Below are positions 51,116 through 60,688 of a stretch of DNA of 64,000 bases, piece after piece (within the stretch, counting starts at the first letter, position 1; each line of letters begins with the position of its first letter). Under the pieces are notes generated by a model. The model was not told the DNA's origin. It searched no databases and saw nothing but the letters and a program-made list of their open reading frames with translations. The stretch spans positions 1 through 64,000 of the forward strand of contig JADLFW010000047.1 in assembly GCA_020849615.1 (NCBI GenBank). Reading direction: 5' to 3'. Source of the DNA: Phycisphaerales bacterium (lineage in GTDB: Bacteria > Planctomycetota > Phycisphaerae > Phycisphaerales > UBA1924). The translations under genes were made by a program, and so were the position numbers.

Positions 51116-53071
51116 TCATGGCCTGGATTCGGCGGGCTGCAGTTCCGAATCGGCGGCGCGGTAGAGGTCTGTGACGAGGTCGCTGAGGTAGAAGCGGCCG
51201 CGGGCCTTGGCTTGGTGGTACCAGGGGTTCATGAGCACGGACCGCAGCAGGAAGACGCCTTCGCGGGCGTACTGATCCTCGGAGACGCCCAGCCGGGCGA
51301 GGAACTGCGCGACCGTCGAGGCGGAATACTGCTTGGGAGAGAGCGTGGTCCGGCTCACGAAGAACGACTGGTCGTAGACGCGTTCGCCCGCGCGGAGGGT
51401 GAAGCGGGAGTAGATCCGGCCTGTGAGGGCGTTGATCTCGCGGAGGGAAGCGCCGGCGGCGGCCGGGCGGAAGGCGTAGCAGACGATGTTGGAGCCGGGC
51501 GGGCAGAGACACACCGCGCGGGCGGCGGCGCCGCCGGGGTTGAGGGAGGGGTACTGGTCGAGAAGGGTGTGGAGTTCGGCGGCCGCGCGGATGGTCTCGC
51601 GGATGAGGAGGCCGTGGCCCGTGCAGTCGAGCGGGATGAGCTTGTGGGAGAGCCAGACGGCGGCGGCGGCGGCGCCGGGCTTGCTGCCCTCGAGGATGTA
51701 CATGCCGATGCCCTCGGAGACGCGTTCGGTCTCGACATCGGCCGGGGCTTCATCGAGGTAGGGGGCATCCTGGCGTGCGATGGGCTTGACGAGGTTGGTG
51801 CGGAAGCAGACCGCGCCGGCGGGGTAGGGGACGTAGCCGAGCTTGTGGGGGTCGATGGTGATGGAATCGCATTCGCCGAGGCGCTCGAGGGCCTCGCAGG
51901 CGCGGTGCTCGGGGAGGTGGATGGGGATGCGGTGGGTTTGGTTCGCGATGCGGACGTGGGCCCAGGGCTCGCCGAGGCCCGTGCGGTTGGGGATGGTGAC
52001 GGTGCGCAGGTACCCGCCGTAAGCGGCGTCGGCGTGGAGCCAGAAGGTGGAGCGGCCCGCGCGTTGACGCCGGGCCCGGAGGTCGAGGATCTGGTTGACG
52101 GGGTCGATGGCGCCTTCCTCGGTGGTGCCGACGACGGCGATGACGGCCAGAACGTGATCGCCCGCGCGGTCGGCCGCGTCGAGCTGGGTCTCGAGTTCAT
52201 CTGGGCGCATGCGGAAATCGGCGTCGACGCGGACCGGACGGAGGGCGGCCCGGCCGATGCCGAGCAGGTCGAGGGCCTTCTCGAAGCAGTAGTGATGGGT
52301 CTCGGGGGCGAGGAGGATGGGTTTTGACTTGATCTTCTCCCCCACTGCCGCGAACCCGCGCTCGACGACGTTGTGGGGCGAATCGAGGTAGGCGCGGATG
52401 GTGCGGCGGGTGGCCTCGGCGCGATCGCCGAGGGCGGCCCGGGCGTCATCGAAGCACAGCGAGAAAGCCCGGAGGGCGTGATCGGGCGAGACGGCCCAGG
52501 GTGAGGCGGGCAGCTGGGCCGGTGGCAAGCCCAGCGCGCTTCGCATGTCGGCGATGACGAGGGGCAGGTAGCGGACGGTGCGGGCCATCCAGAGCGATTC
52601 GATGTTGGCGATGGTGCCGCCGCCGGTGAGGTGGGCCCAGGAGTCGGGCCCGTACCCGAGCATGCGGGCGATGAGCTGGGCGGCTTCGAGCTCGAGGCGG
52701 ACGGTGACGGGGGCGGCTTCCCAGCTGATGTTGTTGGGGTTGTAGAGCATGGCGGCGAAGTAGCCGGCGATGCTGGGGAGGGTCTGCTCGGAGAGCATGT
52801 GGGCGGCGTAGCGCGGGCTGTGGAAGGGGAAGTCGGCCTTGAGCCGGCCCAGCAGCTCGAGCAGGCGGTCGTCGAAAGCGTCGTGGAAGGGCTCGTTGTG
52901 GCGGCGGAGGGAGGAATCGACGACGACGGTGTCTTCGGGGAAGTAGTTGCGGCGCCAGGCGTAGTAGTCCTGGAGGATGCGGCCGAGGGTCTGGCTGAAC
53001 CATTCGCCGTTCTCGGCCTTGGGCCCGGCGAACCAGGCGGCGATGCGGTGGGTGTCGTGCGGAGAATCCAC
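51116..53071 (-). CDS. Group II PLP decarboxylase (tyrosine decarboxylase-like)
   Basis: 651-aa decarboxylase. GTG at 53071 has GGGAG 6 bp upstream and starts VDSPHDTHRIAAWFAG; longer frames are not protein-like. Motifs: NEPFHDAFDDRLLELL, LTGGGTIANIESLWMAR, stacking His (LLAPETHHYCFEKALDLLGI), Asp348 in WLHADAAYGGY and PLP Lys410 in DPHKLGYVPYPAGAV. Size and the DPHKLGY-PYPAG segment fit bacterial tyrosine decarboxylases of the AADC superfamily; aspartate or other amino acids cannot be excluded. Close to tpl, hinting at tyrosine use. Confidence 0.87.
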   Translation of the reverse strand: MDSPHDTHRIAAWFAGPKAENGEWFSQTLGRILQDYYAWRRNYFPEDTVVVDSSLRRHNEPFHDAFDDRLLELLGRLKADFPFHSPRYAAHMLSEQTLPSIAGYFAAMLYNPNNISWEAAPVTVRLELEAAQLIARMLGYGPDSWAHLTGGGTIANIESLWMARTVRYLPLVIADMRSALGLPPAQLPASPWAVSPDHALRAFSLCFDDARAALGDRAEATRRTIRAYLDSPHNVVERGFAAVGEKIKSKPILLAPETHHYCFEKALDLLGIGRAALRPVRVDADFRMRPDELETQLDAADRAGDHVLAVIAVVGTTEEGAIDPVNQILDLRARRQRAGRSTFWLHADAAYGGYLRTVTIPNRTGLGEPWAHVRIANQTHRIPIHLPEHRACEALERLGECDSITIDPHKLGYVPYPAGAVCFRTNLVKPIARQDAPYLDEAPADVETERVSEGIGMYILEGSKPGAAAAAVWLSHKLIPLDCTGHGLLIRETIRAAAELHTLLDQYPSLNPGGAAARAVCLCPPGSNIVCYAFRPAAAGASLREINALTGRIYSRFTLRAGERVYDQSFFVSRTTLSPKQYSASTVAQFLARLGVSEDQYAREGVFLLRSVLMNPWYHQAKARGRFYLSDLVTDLYRAADSELQPAESRP

Positions 53072-53105
53072 GAGGGCTCCCGGGGGGCGGTGTGGGTGCG
53101 CGGGG

Positions 53106-54644
53106 TCAGCGGCGCGGGCGGCCCTTTTTGCCGGTGCGGCGGGGCGCGGGGCGTTTGGCTGCTTGCTTCTTGCGGATGACCTTTTTCTTGCCGGAGGGCT
53201 TGGGCTTGCGGCCCGCGCCCTTGACGGTGAGCGGGGTGAAGGCGCGGATATCGCGGAAGGAGTCGAGGGAGAGTGCGGCATCGGCGAGGCGGTCGCAGGC
53301 GGCCCGTCCGAGGATTTCATCGCCGAGGGCGTGGAACTTGACGGCGATCTCATCGGCGGTCATGGGGTCGCGGGGGTCGCCCTTGGGCACATCGACGCGT
53401 GTAGAGAAGGACTGGCCCGATGCGGTGGTGATGGTGACTCGGCTGGGCTGGAACTTGGGGAACAGCGCTTCGAACTCGTCGTTGGCGACGACTTTGACCT
53501 TGTCCATGACGGGGATGAGGGACTGGTCGAGGACTCGCTCCTCCTTGAACTGGAGGGGCGTGACCATGCCGTCGACGAGCCCGACGGCCATGCAGTAGGG
53601 CAGGGAATGGTCGGCGGTTTCCTTGCTGTTGGGGCGGTACTTGTGGGGATCGCCGAGGATGTCGGCGGCCCGCGCGATGACCTCGACCTTGATCTCGGCG
53701 ACACCGGCGGCGTCGATGTGGTTGTCCTTGATGCACTTCATCATGGCGGTGAGGGGGGCGTGGCTGAGGGCTTCGATCGGGAAGCTCTTCATGCCGCAGT
53801 CGAGGATGCGGTAGTGATCGCCCGCAGCGCGGGGGAGCCCTTCGAGGAGCGTGGCCGTCTCGAACTCGGCCGGGCGGCCCTTGTAGTGGACGTGGCCGAA
53901 GACGGCGTAGAGGCCTTCCTTGCCGTCGATGATGTGCTCGGGCCCGGAGAAGCCGCGGGCGGCGAGAAGGGCCGATTCGACTCCCATGCGGGTGGCCCAG
54001 GGGTCGACGGTGTTCTTCATGTTGGTGAGCTTGCCGGCGGTGACCGCGCCGGGCGTGAAGGTTCGGGAGGCGCTGATGCCGATGGCCTGGACCATCTGGT
54101 CGGGCGTGAGGCCCAGCACGCGGCCCGCGGCGATGGGGGCGGCAAAGGCGGTGAGGGTGGCGTGGTGCCAGCCGTACTCGCGGATGCCGGGGCGGCCGAA
54201 CTCGCAGAGGCGCTGCTCGACCTCGTAAGCGATGACGGTGGCGAGGATGAGGTCCTTGCCCGACTTGCCGAGCATCTCGCAGAGGGCGAGCGGCCCGGCG
54301 ATGATGTCGGAGGGGTGGCAGGGATCGGCCTTCCAGTAGATGTCGTTGTAATCCATCGCGCGGATCATGTGGTTGTTGAGGAAGGCCGCATCGACGGGGT
54401 TGGTGCGGAAGCCGGAGACGAAGGCGGTGCACGGGCCAGCGCTGCACATCGCTCGGTGATGGTCGAGGAGGATGCGGGCGTCTTCCTGCTGCGAGCCGCC
54501 GAGAGCGCAGCCGAGGGAGTCGAACCAGAAGAGCCGGGCCTTCTCGATGGCGGCGGGCGAGAGGTCTTCGTAGCGGAGGGCGCAGGCCCAGTCGGCGAGG
54601 GTGTGGGAGATGTACCTGCGGGCGGGGGTCGCTTCCTTGGCCAT
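53106..54644 (-). CDS. MmgE/PrpD family protein with basic C-terminal tail
   Basis: 512-aa protein of the 2-methylcitrate dehydratase (PrpD)/cis-aconitate decarboxylase fold. Conserved helical domain WACALRYEDLSPAAIEKARL, NHMIRAMDYNDIYWKADPCH (active-site region), YGWHHATLTAFAAPIAAGRV and MKSFPIEALSHAPLTA. About 35 C-terminal residues are Lys/Arg/Pro-rich (KPKPSGKKKVIRKKQAAKRP), a tail absent from the family and resembling histone H1-like or RNA-binding extensions. ATG at 54644. No prpB/prpC neighbours. Confidence 0.88.
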   Translation of the reverse strand: MAKEATPARRYISHTLADWACALRYEDLSPAAIEKARLFWFDSLGCALGGSQQEDARILLDHHRAMCSAGPCTAFVSGFRTNPVDAAFLNNHMIRAMDYNDIYWKADPCHPSDIIAGPLALCEMLGKSGKDLILATVIAYEVEQRLCEFGRPGIREYGWHHATLTAFAAPIAAGRVLGLTPDQMVQAIGISASRTFTPGAVTAGKLTNMKNTVDPWATRMGVESALLAARGFSGPEHIIDGKEGLYAVFGHVHYKGRPAEFETATLLEGLPRAAGDHYRILDCGMKSFPIEALSHAPLTAMMKCIKDNHIDAAGVAEIKVEVIARAADILGDPHKYRPNSKETADHSLPYCMAVGLVDGMVTPLQFKEERVLDQSLIPVMDKVKVVANDEFEALFPKFQPSRVTITTASGQSFSTRVDVPKGDPRDPMTADEIAVKFHALGDEILGRAACDRLADAALSLDSFRDIRAFTPLTVKGAGRKPKPSGKKKVIRKKQAAKRPAPRRTGKKGRPRR

Positions 54645-54782
54645 GATGCCGGGCTCTCCTTCTGAAGGGATGGGAGCGGACACGATACCGTATCGCGTTG
54701 GGGCGAATCAGATACGGGGGACCGTGGCCCGGCGCGGGCGCGGCCCGGCCAGATCGGGGCGAAGTTCCGTGTTCGGCCCGTC

Positions 54783-55286
54783 TTACATCTCGACCGGCGG
54801 CAGCGTCATGGCCCGGCGCCAGGCGGAGAGCTGGCCGAGGTGGTGGGATTCGTGCTTGACCATGAGGGTGAGGAGGAGGTCGCCGATGGTCGGGGCCATG
54901 GCCCGCCAGCGCTCGAGGGGGACGGGCCGGGACGTGAGGTCCGGCGGGGCCGCGTTCAGGGCTTGCCCGACATCCGCATGAGCGAGCTGGAAGGAGCGCA
55001 GGAGGTCGCTGGGCGGGAGGTAGGCGGAGGCATCCGGGCCCGGCCTGGACTTGGGCCCGTACGGGTGGGCAAGCGGGTCCTCGAAGGGTTCACCGCGGAG
55101 AAGCCGGGCCGCGATGGTCTTGTAGATGAGCAGGTGGGAGAGGATCCAGGCCGGGTGGTTCATCACGACGCCCGGCACGGGCTGGTCGAGGAACTGCCCG
55201 GGCGTGAGATCCCCGACCAGCCGGGCCGCGTAGGCGCCGTTGCGGGCCCAAACGGTTGAAATGGCGGAGAGGAGGGGGTTCATCAT
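54783..55286 (-). CDS. DinB-family protein (second)
   Basis: 167-aa DinB-like four-helix protein: His in VMNHPAWILSHLLIYKTIAA and HESHHLGQLSAWRR give the metal triad. It differs strongly from the DinB protein at 50556. Two adjacent ATG codons (55286, 55283) are both possible starts. It follows the DUF4375 gene by 6 bp and is probably co-transcribed. Confidence 0.78.
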   Translation of the reverse strand: MMNPLLSAISTVWARNGAYAARLVGDLTPGQFLDQPVPGVVMNHPAWILSHLLIYKTIAARLLRGEPFEDPLAHPYGPKSRPGPDASAYLPPSDLLRSFQLAHADVGQALNAAPPDLTSRPVPLERWRAMAPTIGDLLLTLMVKHESHHLGQLSAWRRAMTLPPVEM

Positions 55287-55292
55287 CGCTTC

Positions 55293-56792
55293 TCAGTCAA
55301 GCTCGCCGGGCCCACTGATGCCCGCCGCGATTTGGGCGGCCTTGATCCGGCGAAACAGATCCGCGTGCTTGAGCATGAACAAGAGCTCCGCTTCGTCGGT
55401 GCCCTTCCAGATGATTGGGCTCAAGGCATCGAGTTGCCCTTCCTTCTCCTTGGAGAGGCGAGCGTATTGCTTGATCCGTTCGTCACGGTCGAGGCTAGCG
55501 CCCCCCGCATCCACGATTCGGGCTGCCTTCTCCAGGGCGTCAGCGCCCTCGTTGAAGCCGATCATACGAAAGGCGCGAACGGCATCCGGCCAGTGACCGC
55601 CGGAAGGGTTGAAGAAGTACTGGCTCATGCCCCCGTTCCCTACCTGCCCATGGACTTCGGACACAAGCCGCATCGCATGAAGCACGGCCTCCTCTTCGGC
55701 GGTGAGTGCCATGGAATCGGGAGGCTTTGCATTCCAGGGTTTGGGCAGACCTTCGGCCCGCCTGATGAATTCTCGTGATGCTCGGGCAAAGAGATCGACG
55801 GGGTTGCCGACATTCGCGATCGCGGTCGCACGAGCGGCCGCCGGGTCGATTCTGGCCAGCGCCTCAAGCCCTGGGGGAAGAACATGCCCCCAAGGCCACT
55901 TTCCGCCGCTGGCAAGCGACTTTTCAATCATCGCACGGAGCAAGACGGGATCGACTCCAATTCTGAGTTTGTTGAGCGCTTCGAGAACGAAGTGAATGGT
56001 GCGGTTGTTCTCGAGCGACAGCACCTCCGGGCCTTGTAGAGCTCGAATCGCGTCTTCGCCACCATGGCGTGCGTAGAACGCGACAGCCCATGCGGAAGGC
56101 GGGACGGAGTCATCACAGGCACGGTGGCGAGCCCAGTCGAGAATCGTGGCCACGAAGGCCGGCTCGGCCCAGCCCTGCTCAATCGAAAGGTCGACACCGT
56201 TCTCAGCAGCTTCTGCGCGGATTCGCTCAGCAGATGCGAGATCCCTCAGCACCCGTTGTGCACATTCAGCAGAACCACTCGCCGCCCGCGCCTTGACGGC
56301 GTTGGAGTTGACCCACCATCGTGTATCCTCGGCCTTACCGGAAATACGATCGCAAAGACTCCGCGAGGGGATCTTCCAGAGCAGATCCACGACGCGCTCC
56401 GCCGCGGAGCGCGTAGAGGAGTTGTCATCCTGCTCCCACGTACAGCGCGGGTCTTCAAACGCGGCGAGCAGTATGGGCTCCGCTAGGAGAAGCGATTTGC
56501 TCAACCTGATGTCCGCGGCGACCTGGGCATCGGCATCGGTCCCAAGCAGATCGTCAATCAAAGCAGGAATCTCGGATCCTGCAGGGGGAGGTGCGGCGTT
56601 CGCAGCGTCGACAAGTCGTTCCCGACGGTCCAGTCCGCGCGAAACAGATGCCGCGTAAGCCGGATCGTCGGCCAAGCGCCGAGCGAACTTCTTCATCGCT
56701 TTATCGCGATGAAGGAACTGCCGGCGCAGCAGCGGTATTCCATAGGCGATACCGAGAATCAACGCCACAATGATCCACGTGGTAGTACGCAC
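55293..56792 (-). CDS. Membrane-anchored DUF4375 protein
   Basis: 499-aa protein. GTG start, an N-terminal transmembrane helix (TTWIIVALILGIAYGIPLL), a long helical middle region of HEAT-like character, and a C-terminal DUF4375 domain (GQVGNGGMSQYFFNPSGGHW; AFRMIGFNEGADALEKAARI). DUF4375 function is not established; it is frequent in phage-linked and toxin-immunity settings. Base composition looks less GC-rich than its neighbours, a possible sign of transfer. Confidence 0.75.
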   Translation of the reverse strand: MRTTTWIIVALILGIAYGIPLLRRQFLHRDKAMKKFARRLADDPAYAASVSRGLDRRERLVDAANAAPPPAGSEIPALIDDLLGTDADAQVAADIRLSKSLLLAEPILLAAFEDPRCTWEQDDNSSTRSAAERVVDLLWKIPSRSLCDRISGKAEDTRWWVNSNAVKARAASGSAECAQRVLRDLASAERIRAEAAENGVDLSIEQGWAEPAFVATILDWARHRACDDSVPPSAWAVAFYARHGGEDAIRALQGPEVLSLENNRTIHFVLEALNKLRIGVDPVLLRAMIEKSLASGGKWPWGHVLPPGLEALARIDPAAARATAIANVGNPVDLFARASREFIRRAEGLPKPWNAKPPDSMALTAEEEAVLHAMRLVSEVHGQVGNGGMSQYFFNPSGGHWPDAVRAFRMIGFNEGADALEKAARIVDAGGASLDRDERIKQYARLSKEKEGQLDALSPIIWKGTDEAELLFMLKHADLFRRIKAAQIAAGISGPGELD

Positions 56793-56817
56793 GCGATGAA
56801 GTGTATCGACAGCTCAC

Positions 56818-58008
56818 TCAAGCCGCGGCGTACCTCGCGATTTCCTGCGCCACTTCCAGCGTGGTGTTCTTCCCGCCCATGTCGTAGGTGCGGACCTTGC
56901 CTTCTTTGATGACGCGGGCGATGGCGGCTTCGAGGCGGGCCGCCTTGTCCTTTTCGGCAGCGCCGCCCGGCTTCTCGCCGAGCCAGTTGAGCATCATCTT
57001 GGCGGTGAGGAGCATGGCGATGGGGTTGACCTTGTACTGGCCCGCGTACTTGGGGGCGGAGCCGTGTGTGGGCTCGAAGACGGCGTAGTTGTCGCCGAGA
57101 TTGGCGGAGGGGGCAAATCCGAGGCCGCCGACAAGCCCAGCGCACAGATCGCTGACGATGTCACCGAACATGTTCTCGGCGACAAGGACGGAGTAGTCCT
57201 GGGGGTTCTTGAACATCCACATGCAGATGGCGTCGATGTTGGCCTCGTCGGCCCAGATGCCGCCACCGGAAGGCTTCTCGTAGTCCTTGGCCATTTCGCG
57301 GAAGATGCGGGTCATGAGGCCGCCCGTCTCGCGGAGGACGTTGGGCTTCTCGACGAGCGTGACGCGCTTGCGGCCCGTCCGCCTGGCGTATTCGAAGGCC
57401 TGGCGGCAGATGCTGGTGCAGCCCTGCTTGCTGACGATGCGGGTGGAAAGGGCGACGTTCTCGAGGCCCTTGTCCTTCCAGGGCTTCATCTTGGGATTGG
57501 CGCAGAGGGCGGTGTAGACGCTTTCCGGGAGCGGGTAGAACTCGATGCCGCCGTACATGCCCTCGGTGTTCTCGCGGAAGACGACCTGGTCGATCATGAC
57601 CTCATCGCCGGAAGGGTTGGCCAGGCGCGTGCCGCGGTAGTTGAGGGGGTTGCCGGGGTAGCTCTTGCAGGGGCGGATGTTGGTGTGGAGGTTGAAGAGC
57701 TGGCGGAGCTTGACGATGGGGGAGAAGTAGACGAGGTTCTTGTCCTTCAGGCCCGGCGCGAGCTCCTTTTTGGCATCATCCTGGGGCTTGCTGGTGATGG
57801 CGCCGAAGAGAGCGCAGGTGGACTTCTTCAGGACGTCGATGGTGCGCTCGGGGAGGGCGTTGCCCTCGGTGCACCAGAACTCCCAGCCGATGTCGCAGGG
57901 GATGTACTCGGCATCGAGCTTCATGGCGTCGAGGACGATGCGGGCGGCATCCATGACATCCTTGCCGATTCCATCGCCCGGCATCCACGCGATCGAGTAC
58001 TTGGCCAT
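56818..58008 (-). CDS. Isocitrate/isopropylmalate dehydrogenase family
   Basis: 396-aa NAD(P)-dependent beta-decarboxylating dehydrogenase. Conserved: GDGIGKDVMDAARIVL, VKLRQLFNLHTNIRPCKSYP, FRENTEGMYGG, TLVEKPNVLRETGGLMTRIF, DIVSDLCAGLVGGLGFAPSA and EPTHGSAPKYAGQYKVNPIA. Asp pair and Lys of the catalytic site are present. Absence of an N-terminal leuB neighbourhood and the RPCKSYPGN segment favour NAD-isocitrate dehydrogenase or a homoisocitrate-type enzyme over leucine biosynthesis, but this is not certain. It is 25 bp downstream of a divergent region with cysK. Confidence 0.85.
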   Translation of the reverse strand: MAKYSIAWMPGDGIGKDVMDAARIVLDAMKLDAEYIPCDIGWEFWCTEGNALPERTIDVLKKSTCALFGAITSKPQDDAKKELAPGLKDKNLVYFSPIVKLRQLFNLHTNIRPCKSYPGNPLNYRGTRLANPSGDEVMIDQVVFRENTEGMYGGIEFYPLPESVYTALCANPKMKPWKDKGLENVALSTRIVSKQGCTSICRQAFEYARRTGRKRVTLVEKPNVLRETGGLMTRIFREMAKDYEKPSGGGIWADEANIDAICMWMFKNPQDYSVLVAENMFGDIVSDLCAGLVGGLGFAPSANLGDNYAVFEPTHGSAPKYAGQYKVNPIAMLLTAKMMLNWLGEKPGGAAEKDKAARLEAAIARVIKEGKVRTYDMGGKNTTLEVAQEIARYAAA

Positions 58009-58105
58009 GGTGGGAAACTCCTGAAAAGCCCGGATGGGGCGGGTGGAGGTGAAGAATACCCGCGGGGAGCCGGGGCACGGGCCCGGGCGGCGGAGACGGG
58101 CCGGG

Positions 58106-58135
58106 TTGGCCCATCACTGGACCTATGGATATCAT
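58106..58135 (+). promoter_or_regulatory. Candidate promoter of the cysteine synthase gene
   Basis: TTGGCC (58106-58111), 18 bp, TATCAT (58130-58135, five of six consensus), about 25 bp before the GTG start. The stretch GGATATCATAATCATC is conspicuously AT-rich here. Confidence 0.45.
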
Positions 58136-58161
58136 AATCATCTTTCAGCGGGAGCCCGCCT

Positions 58162-59229
58162 GTGCTTGATACCGCCGCGGCCCAGCCGTCCGTTCACGAC
58201 CGGTGTCTCGGTTCGCTCTCGGCGATGGTGGGCCGCACGCCGCTGCTGGAGGTGAGGTACCGCTCGAAGGGCCGGGCCCGGCGCATCTTCGCGAAGTACG
58301 AGCAGAAGAACATGACCGGCAGCATCAAGGACCGCATGGCTCTGTGGGTGCTGCGGCGGGCGTATGAGACGGGGCAACTGCGCCCGGGCGACCTGATCGC
58401 CGAGGCCACGAGCGGCAACACGGGGATCTCTTTCGCGGCGATGGGCCGGGCCCTGGGGCACCCGGTGCGGATCTACATGCCGGACTGGATGAGCCGGGAG
58501 CGGGTGTCGTTGATCCTGTCGCTGGGCGCGGAAGTGGTGCCGGTGTCGAGGGAACAGGGCGGTTTCCTGGGGAGCATCGCGATGGCCGATGCTTTCGCCA
58601 AAGCCCGGCCCGGCGTGTTCCTGCCGCACCAGTTCGACAACCCGGCCAACGCCGAAGCGCACGAGAAGACGACGGGCCCGGAAATCCTGGCGCAGCTGGG
58701 CTCGGAGGGGCTCTCGTGCGGCGGGTTCATTGCGGGTGTGGGGACGGGCGGGACGGTGATGGGCGTGGCCCGGTGCCTGAAGTCCGTGAATCCGCGGGCG
58801 CGGGTGCACCCGCTGGAGCCGGCGAACTCCCCCACTCTCCGGACGGGCCGCAAAGAGGGGCATCACCGGATCCAGGGCATCTCGGATGAGTTCATCCCGT
58901 CGATCGTGCGGCTGGAGGAACTCGATGAGATCGTGGACATCTGGGATGGCGATGCGATCCTGATGGCCCAGGCGCTGGGCCGGGCGGGGCTGGCGGTCGG
59001 GATCTCATCTGGCGCGAACTTCCTGGGCGCGGACCTGATGCTGGATGAGCTGGGGGATGATGCGGTCGTGGCGACTGTATTTTCCGACAGCAACAAGAAG
59101 TACCTGAGCACGGATCTGTGCCGCGCGGAGCCCGCCGGGCCCGGCTTCCGATCGCCGGCGATCACGGTCGAATCGTGGCGGGCGATCGGGTGCGAGCCGT
59201 GCTGCGGCTCGGCGTGCCGAAAGGCCTGA
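58162..59229 (+). CDS. cysK: Cysteine synthase family PLP enzyme
   Basis: 355-aa fold-type II PLP enzyme. PLP Lys56 in [11 protein letters not shown], phosphate/asparagine loop [19 protein letters not shown] and C-terminal GISSGANF. These fit O-acetylserine sulfhydrylase or cystathionine beta-synthase branches. The C-terminus ends [12 protein letters not shown], a Cys-rich tail with four Cys in eight residues, not usual for CysK. GTG start with GGGAG upstream. Confidence 0.88.
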   Translation: MLDTAAAQPSVHDRCLGSLSAMVGRTPLLEVRYRSKGRARRIFAKYEQKNMTGSIKDRMALWVLRRAYETGQLRPGDLIAEATSGNTGISFAAMGRALGHPVRIYMPDWMSRERVSLILSLGAEVVPVSREQGGFLGSIAMADAFAKARPGVFLPHQFDNPANAEAHEKTTGPEILAQLGSEGLSCGGFIAGVGTGGTVMGVARCLKSVNPRARVHPLEPANSPTLRTGRKEGHHRIQGISDEFIPSIVRLEELDEIVDIWDGDAILMAQALGRAGLAVGISSGANFLGADLMLDELGDDAVVATVFSDSNKKYLSTDLCRAEPAGPGFRSPAITVESWRAIGCEPCCGSACRKA

Positions 59230-59232
59230 GGC

Positions 59233-60669
59233 TCAGCGTCCGATGCGGAGGACCGTGCGCTGCGGGGCCGGGCTGGTGTTGGATTCCTCATCGGGCACGG
59301 GGGCGTACTCGATCTCGATGCCCTTGCCCACCAGCAGGCCGTTGTCGATGAGGGTGGTGTAGAACTCGAACTCGCCGCGCGGCTCCTGCCCGGCGATTGC
59401 GAGGATCTGCTGGCCCGGGCGCAGCCCGGCGCGGTACGCGGTCGAGTCGGGCAGGATCTCTTCGATGAAGAGGCCCCTGCGGGTCTGGCGGACGGCGACG
59501 CCCAGTTGGCCCGGCAGGAACGCGACTGCCTCGCGGGTGAGGACCGAGGCGGGCATTTCGCCCAGGACGAGGGGGAGTTCGAGAAACTGGCCTTCGCGCC
59601 AGATCTTGATCGGAACGGTCTTGCCGGGCTCGTTGGAGCTGACGACGGAGCGAAGGACCTCCGGCCCGGTGATGGACTGCCCGGCGATGGCGGCGATGAT
59701 GTCGCCGCTGCGCAGGCCCGCGCGGGCCGCGGGGCCATCGGCGGGTTCAACATCGCCCACGAGGACGCCGGTGCCCAGGGAGTTCTGGCCATCGCGGATG
59801 GGGACGCCATCGGCGCCGGAGCTGAAACGGATGCCGAGGTAGCCGCGGGCGACCTTGCCCGTGCGGATGAGCTGGTCGACGATGGACTCGATGGTGCCCA
59901 GGGGGATGGCGAAACTGATGCCCGCGGACTGGCCTTCATCGGCGGCGGTGCCGCGCTTGTCGCGGGCGGTGGCGATGGCGACGTTCATGCCGATGACGCG
60001 GCCGCGGACATCGACGAGCGGGCCGCCGGAGTTGCCGGGGTTCACGGCGGCGTCGGTCTGGATGAAGGCGCTGAAGCCGCCGAACTCAAGTGCCGGGCGG
60101 GCGCTGCGGCCCAGGCCCGACACGATGCCCTCGGACATGGAGAACTTGAAGCCGAAGGGGGAGCCGAAGGCGAAGACGCGGTCGCCCTGCTGGGGCTGCT
60201 CGCCGGTGGCCCGGCGGGCGGGGAAGAGCCCCGGCTGGGTATCGACCTTGAGAACGGCGATGTCGGTGAAGGGGTCGGCGCCGAGGAGTTCGGCGCTGGC
60301 GAGGCGGCCATCAAAGAACTGGATGGAGATGGCGGACGCATCGCGGACGACGTGCGCGTTGGTGATGATGTGGCCGGAGATATCGTAAACCCAGCCCGAG
60401 CCGCTGGAGCCGCGGTCGCCTTCGGAATCGCGGTCGAAGCGGACATCGACGTGGACGACGGAGGGCTCGACGGCGTTGGCGACATTGCGGATGGCGCGGT
60501 TGAGGCGCTCGAGGATGTCATCATCATCGAGGGAGCGCTGGGCCACGGTGAGCATGGCCTCGGTGCGGGCGAAGCTGACCATGCGGGCGATGCGCGGGGT
60601 GGCGAGGAGCGCAACCGTGGCCGCGAGCATCACGACGAAGGCCGGGCCGAATGTGACGAATCGCCGCAT
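59233..60669 (-). CDS. HtrA/DegP-like periplasmic serine protease
   Basis: 478-aa membrane-anchored protease for misfolded exported proteins. N-terminal transmembrane anchor (FVVMLAATVALLATP). Catalytic triad His106 (IITNAHVV), Asp136 (FTDIAVLKV) and Ser214 (NPGNSGGPLV). Two PDZ-like domains follow (AARAGLRSGDIIAAIAGQSI; AYRAGLRPGQQILAIAGQE). Starts 19 bp after the panB stop, so co-transcribed with it. Confidence 0.92.
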   Translation of the reverse strand: MRRFVTFGPAFVVMLAATVALLATPRIARMVSFARTEAMLTVAQRSLDDDDILERLNRAIRNVANAVEPSVVHVDVRFDRDSEGDRGSSGSGWVYDISGHIITNAHVVRDASAISIQFFDGRLASAELLGADPFTDIAVLKVDTQPGLFPARRATGEQPQQGDRVFAFGSPFGFKFSMSEGIVSGLGRSARPALEFGGFSAFIQTDAAVNPGNSGGPLVDVRGRVIGMNVAIATARDKRGTAADEGQSAGISFAIPLGTIESIVDQLIRTGKVARGYLGIRFSSGADGVPIRDGQNSLGTGVLVGDVEPADGPAARAGLRSGDIIAAIAGQSITGPEVLRSVVSSNEPGKTVPIKIWREGQFLELPLVLGEMPASVLTREAVAFLPGQLGVAVRQTRRGLFIEEILPDSTAYRAGLRPGQQILAIAGQEPRGEFEFYTTLIDNGLLVGKGIEIEYAPVPDEESNTSPAPQRTVLRIGR

Positions 60670-60688
60670 GGGTTCTCCCGTTCCTTGA

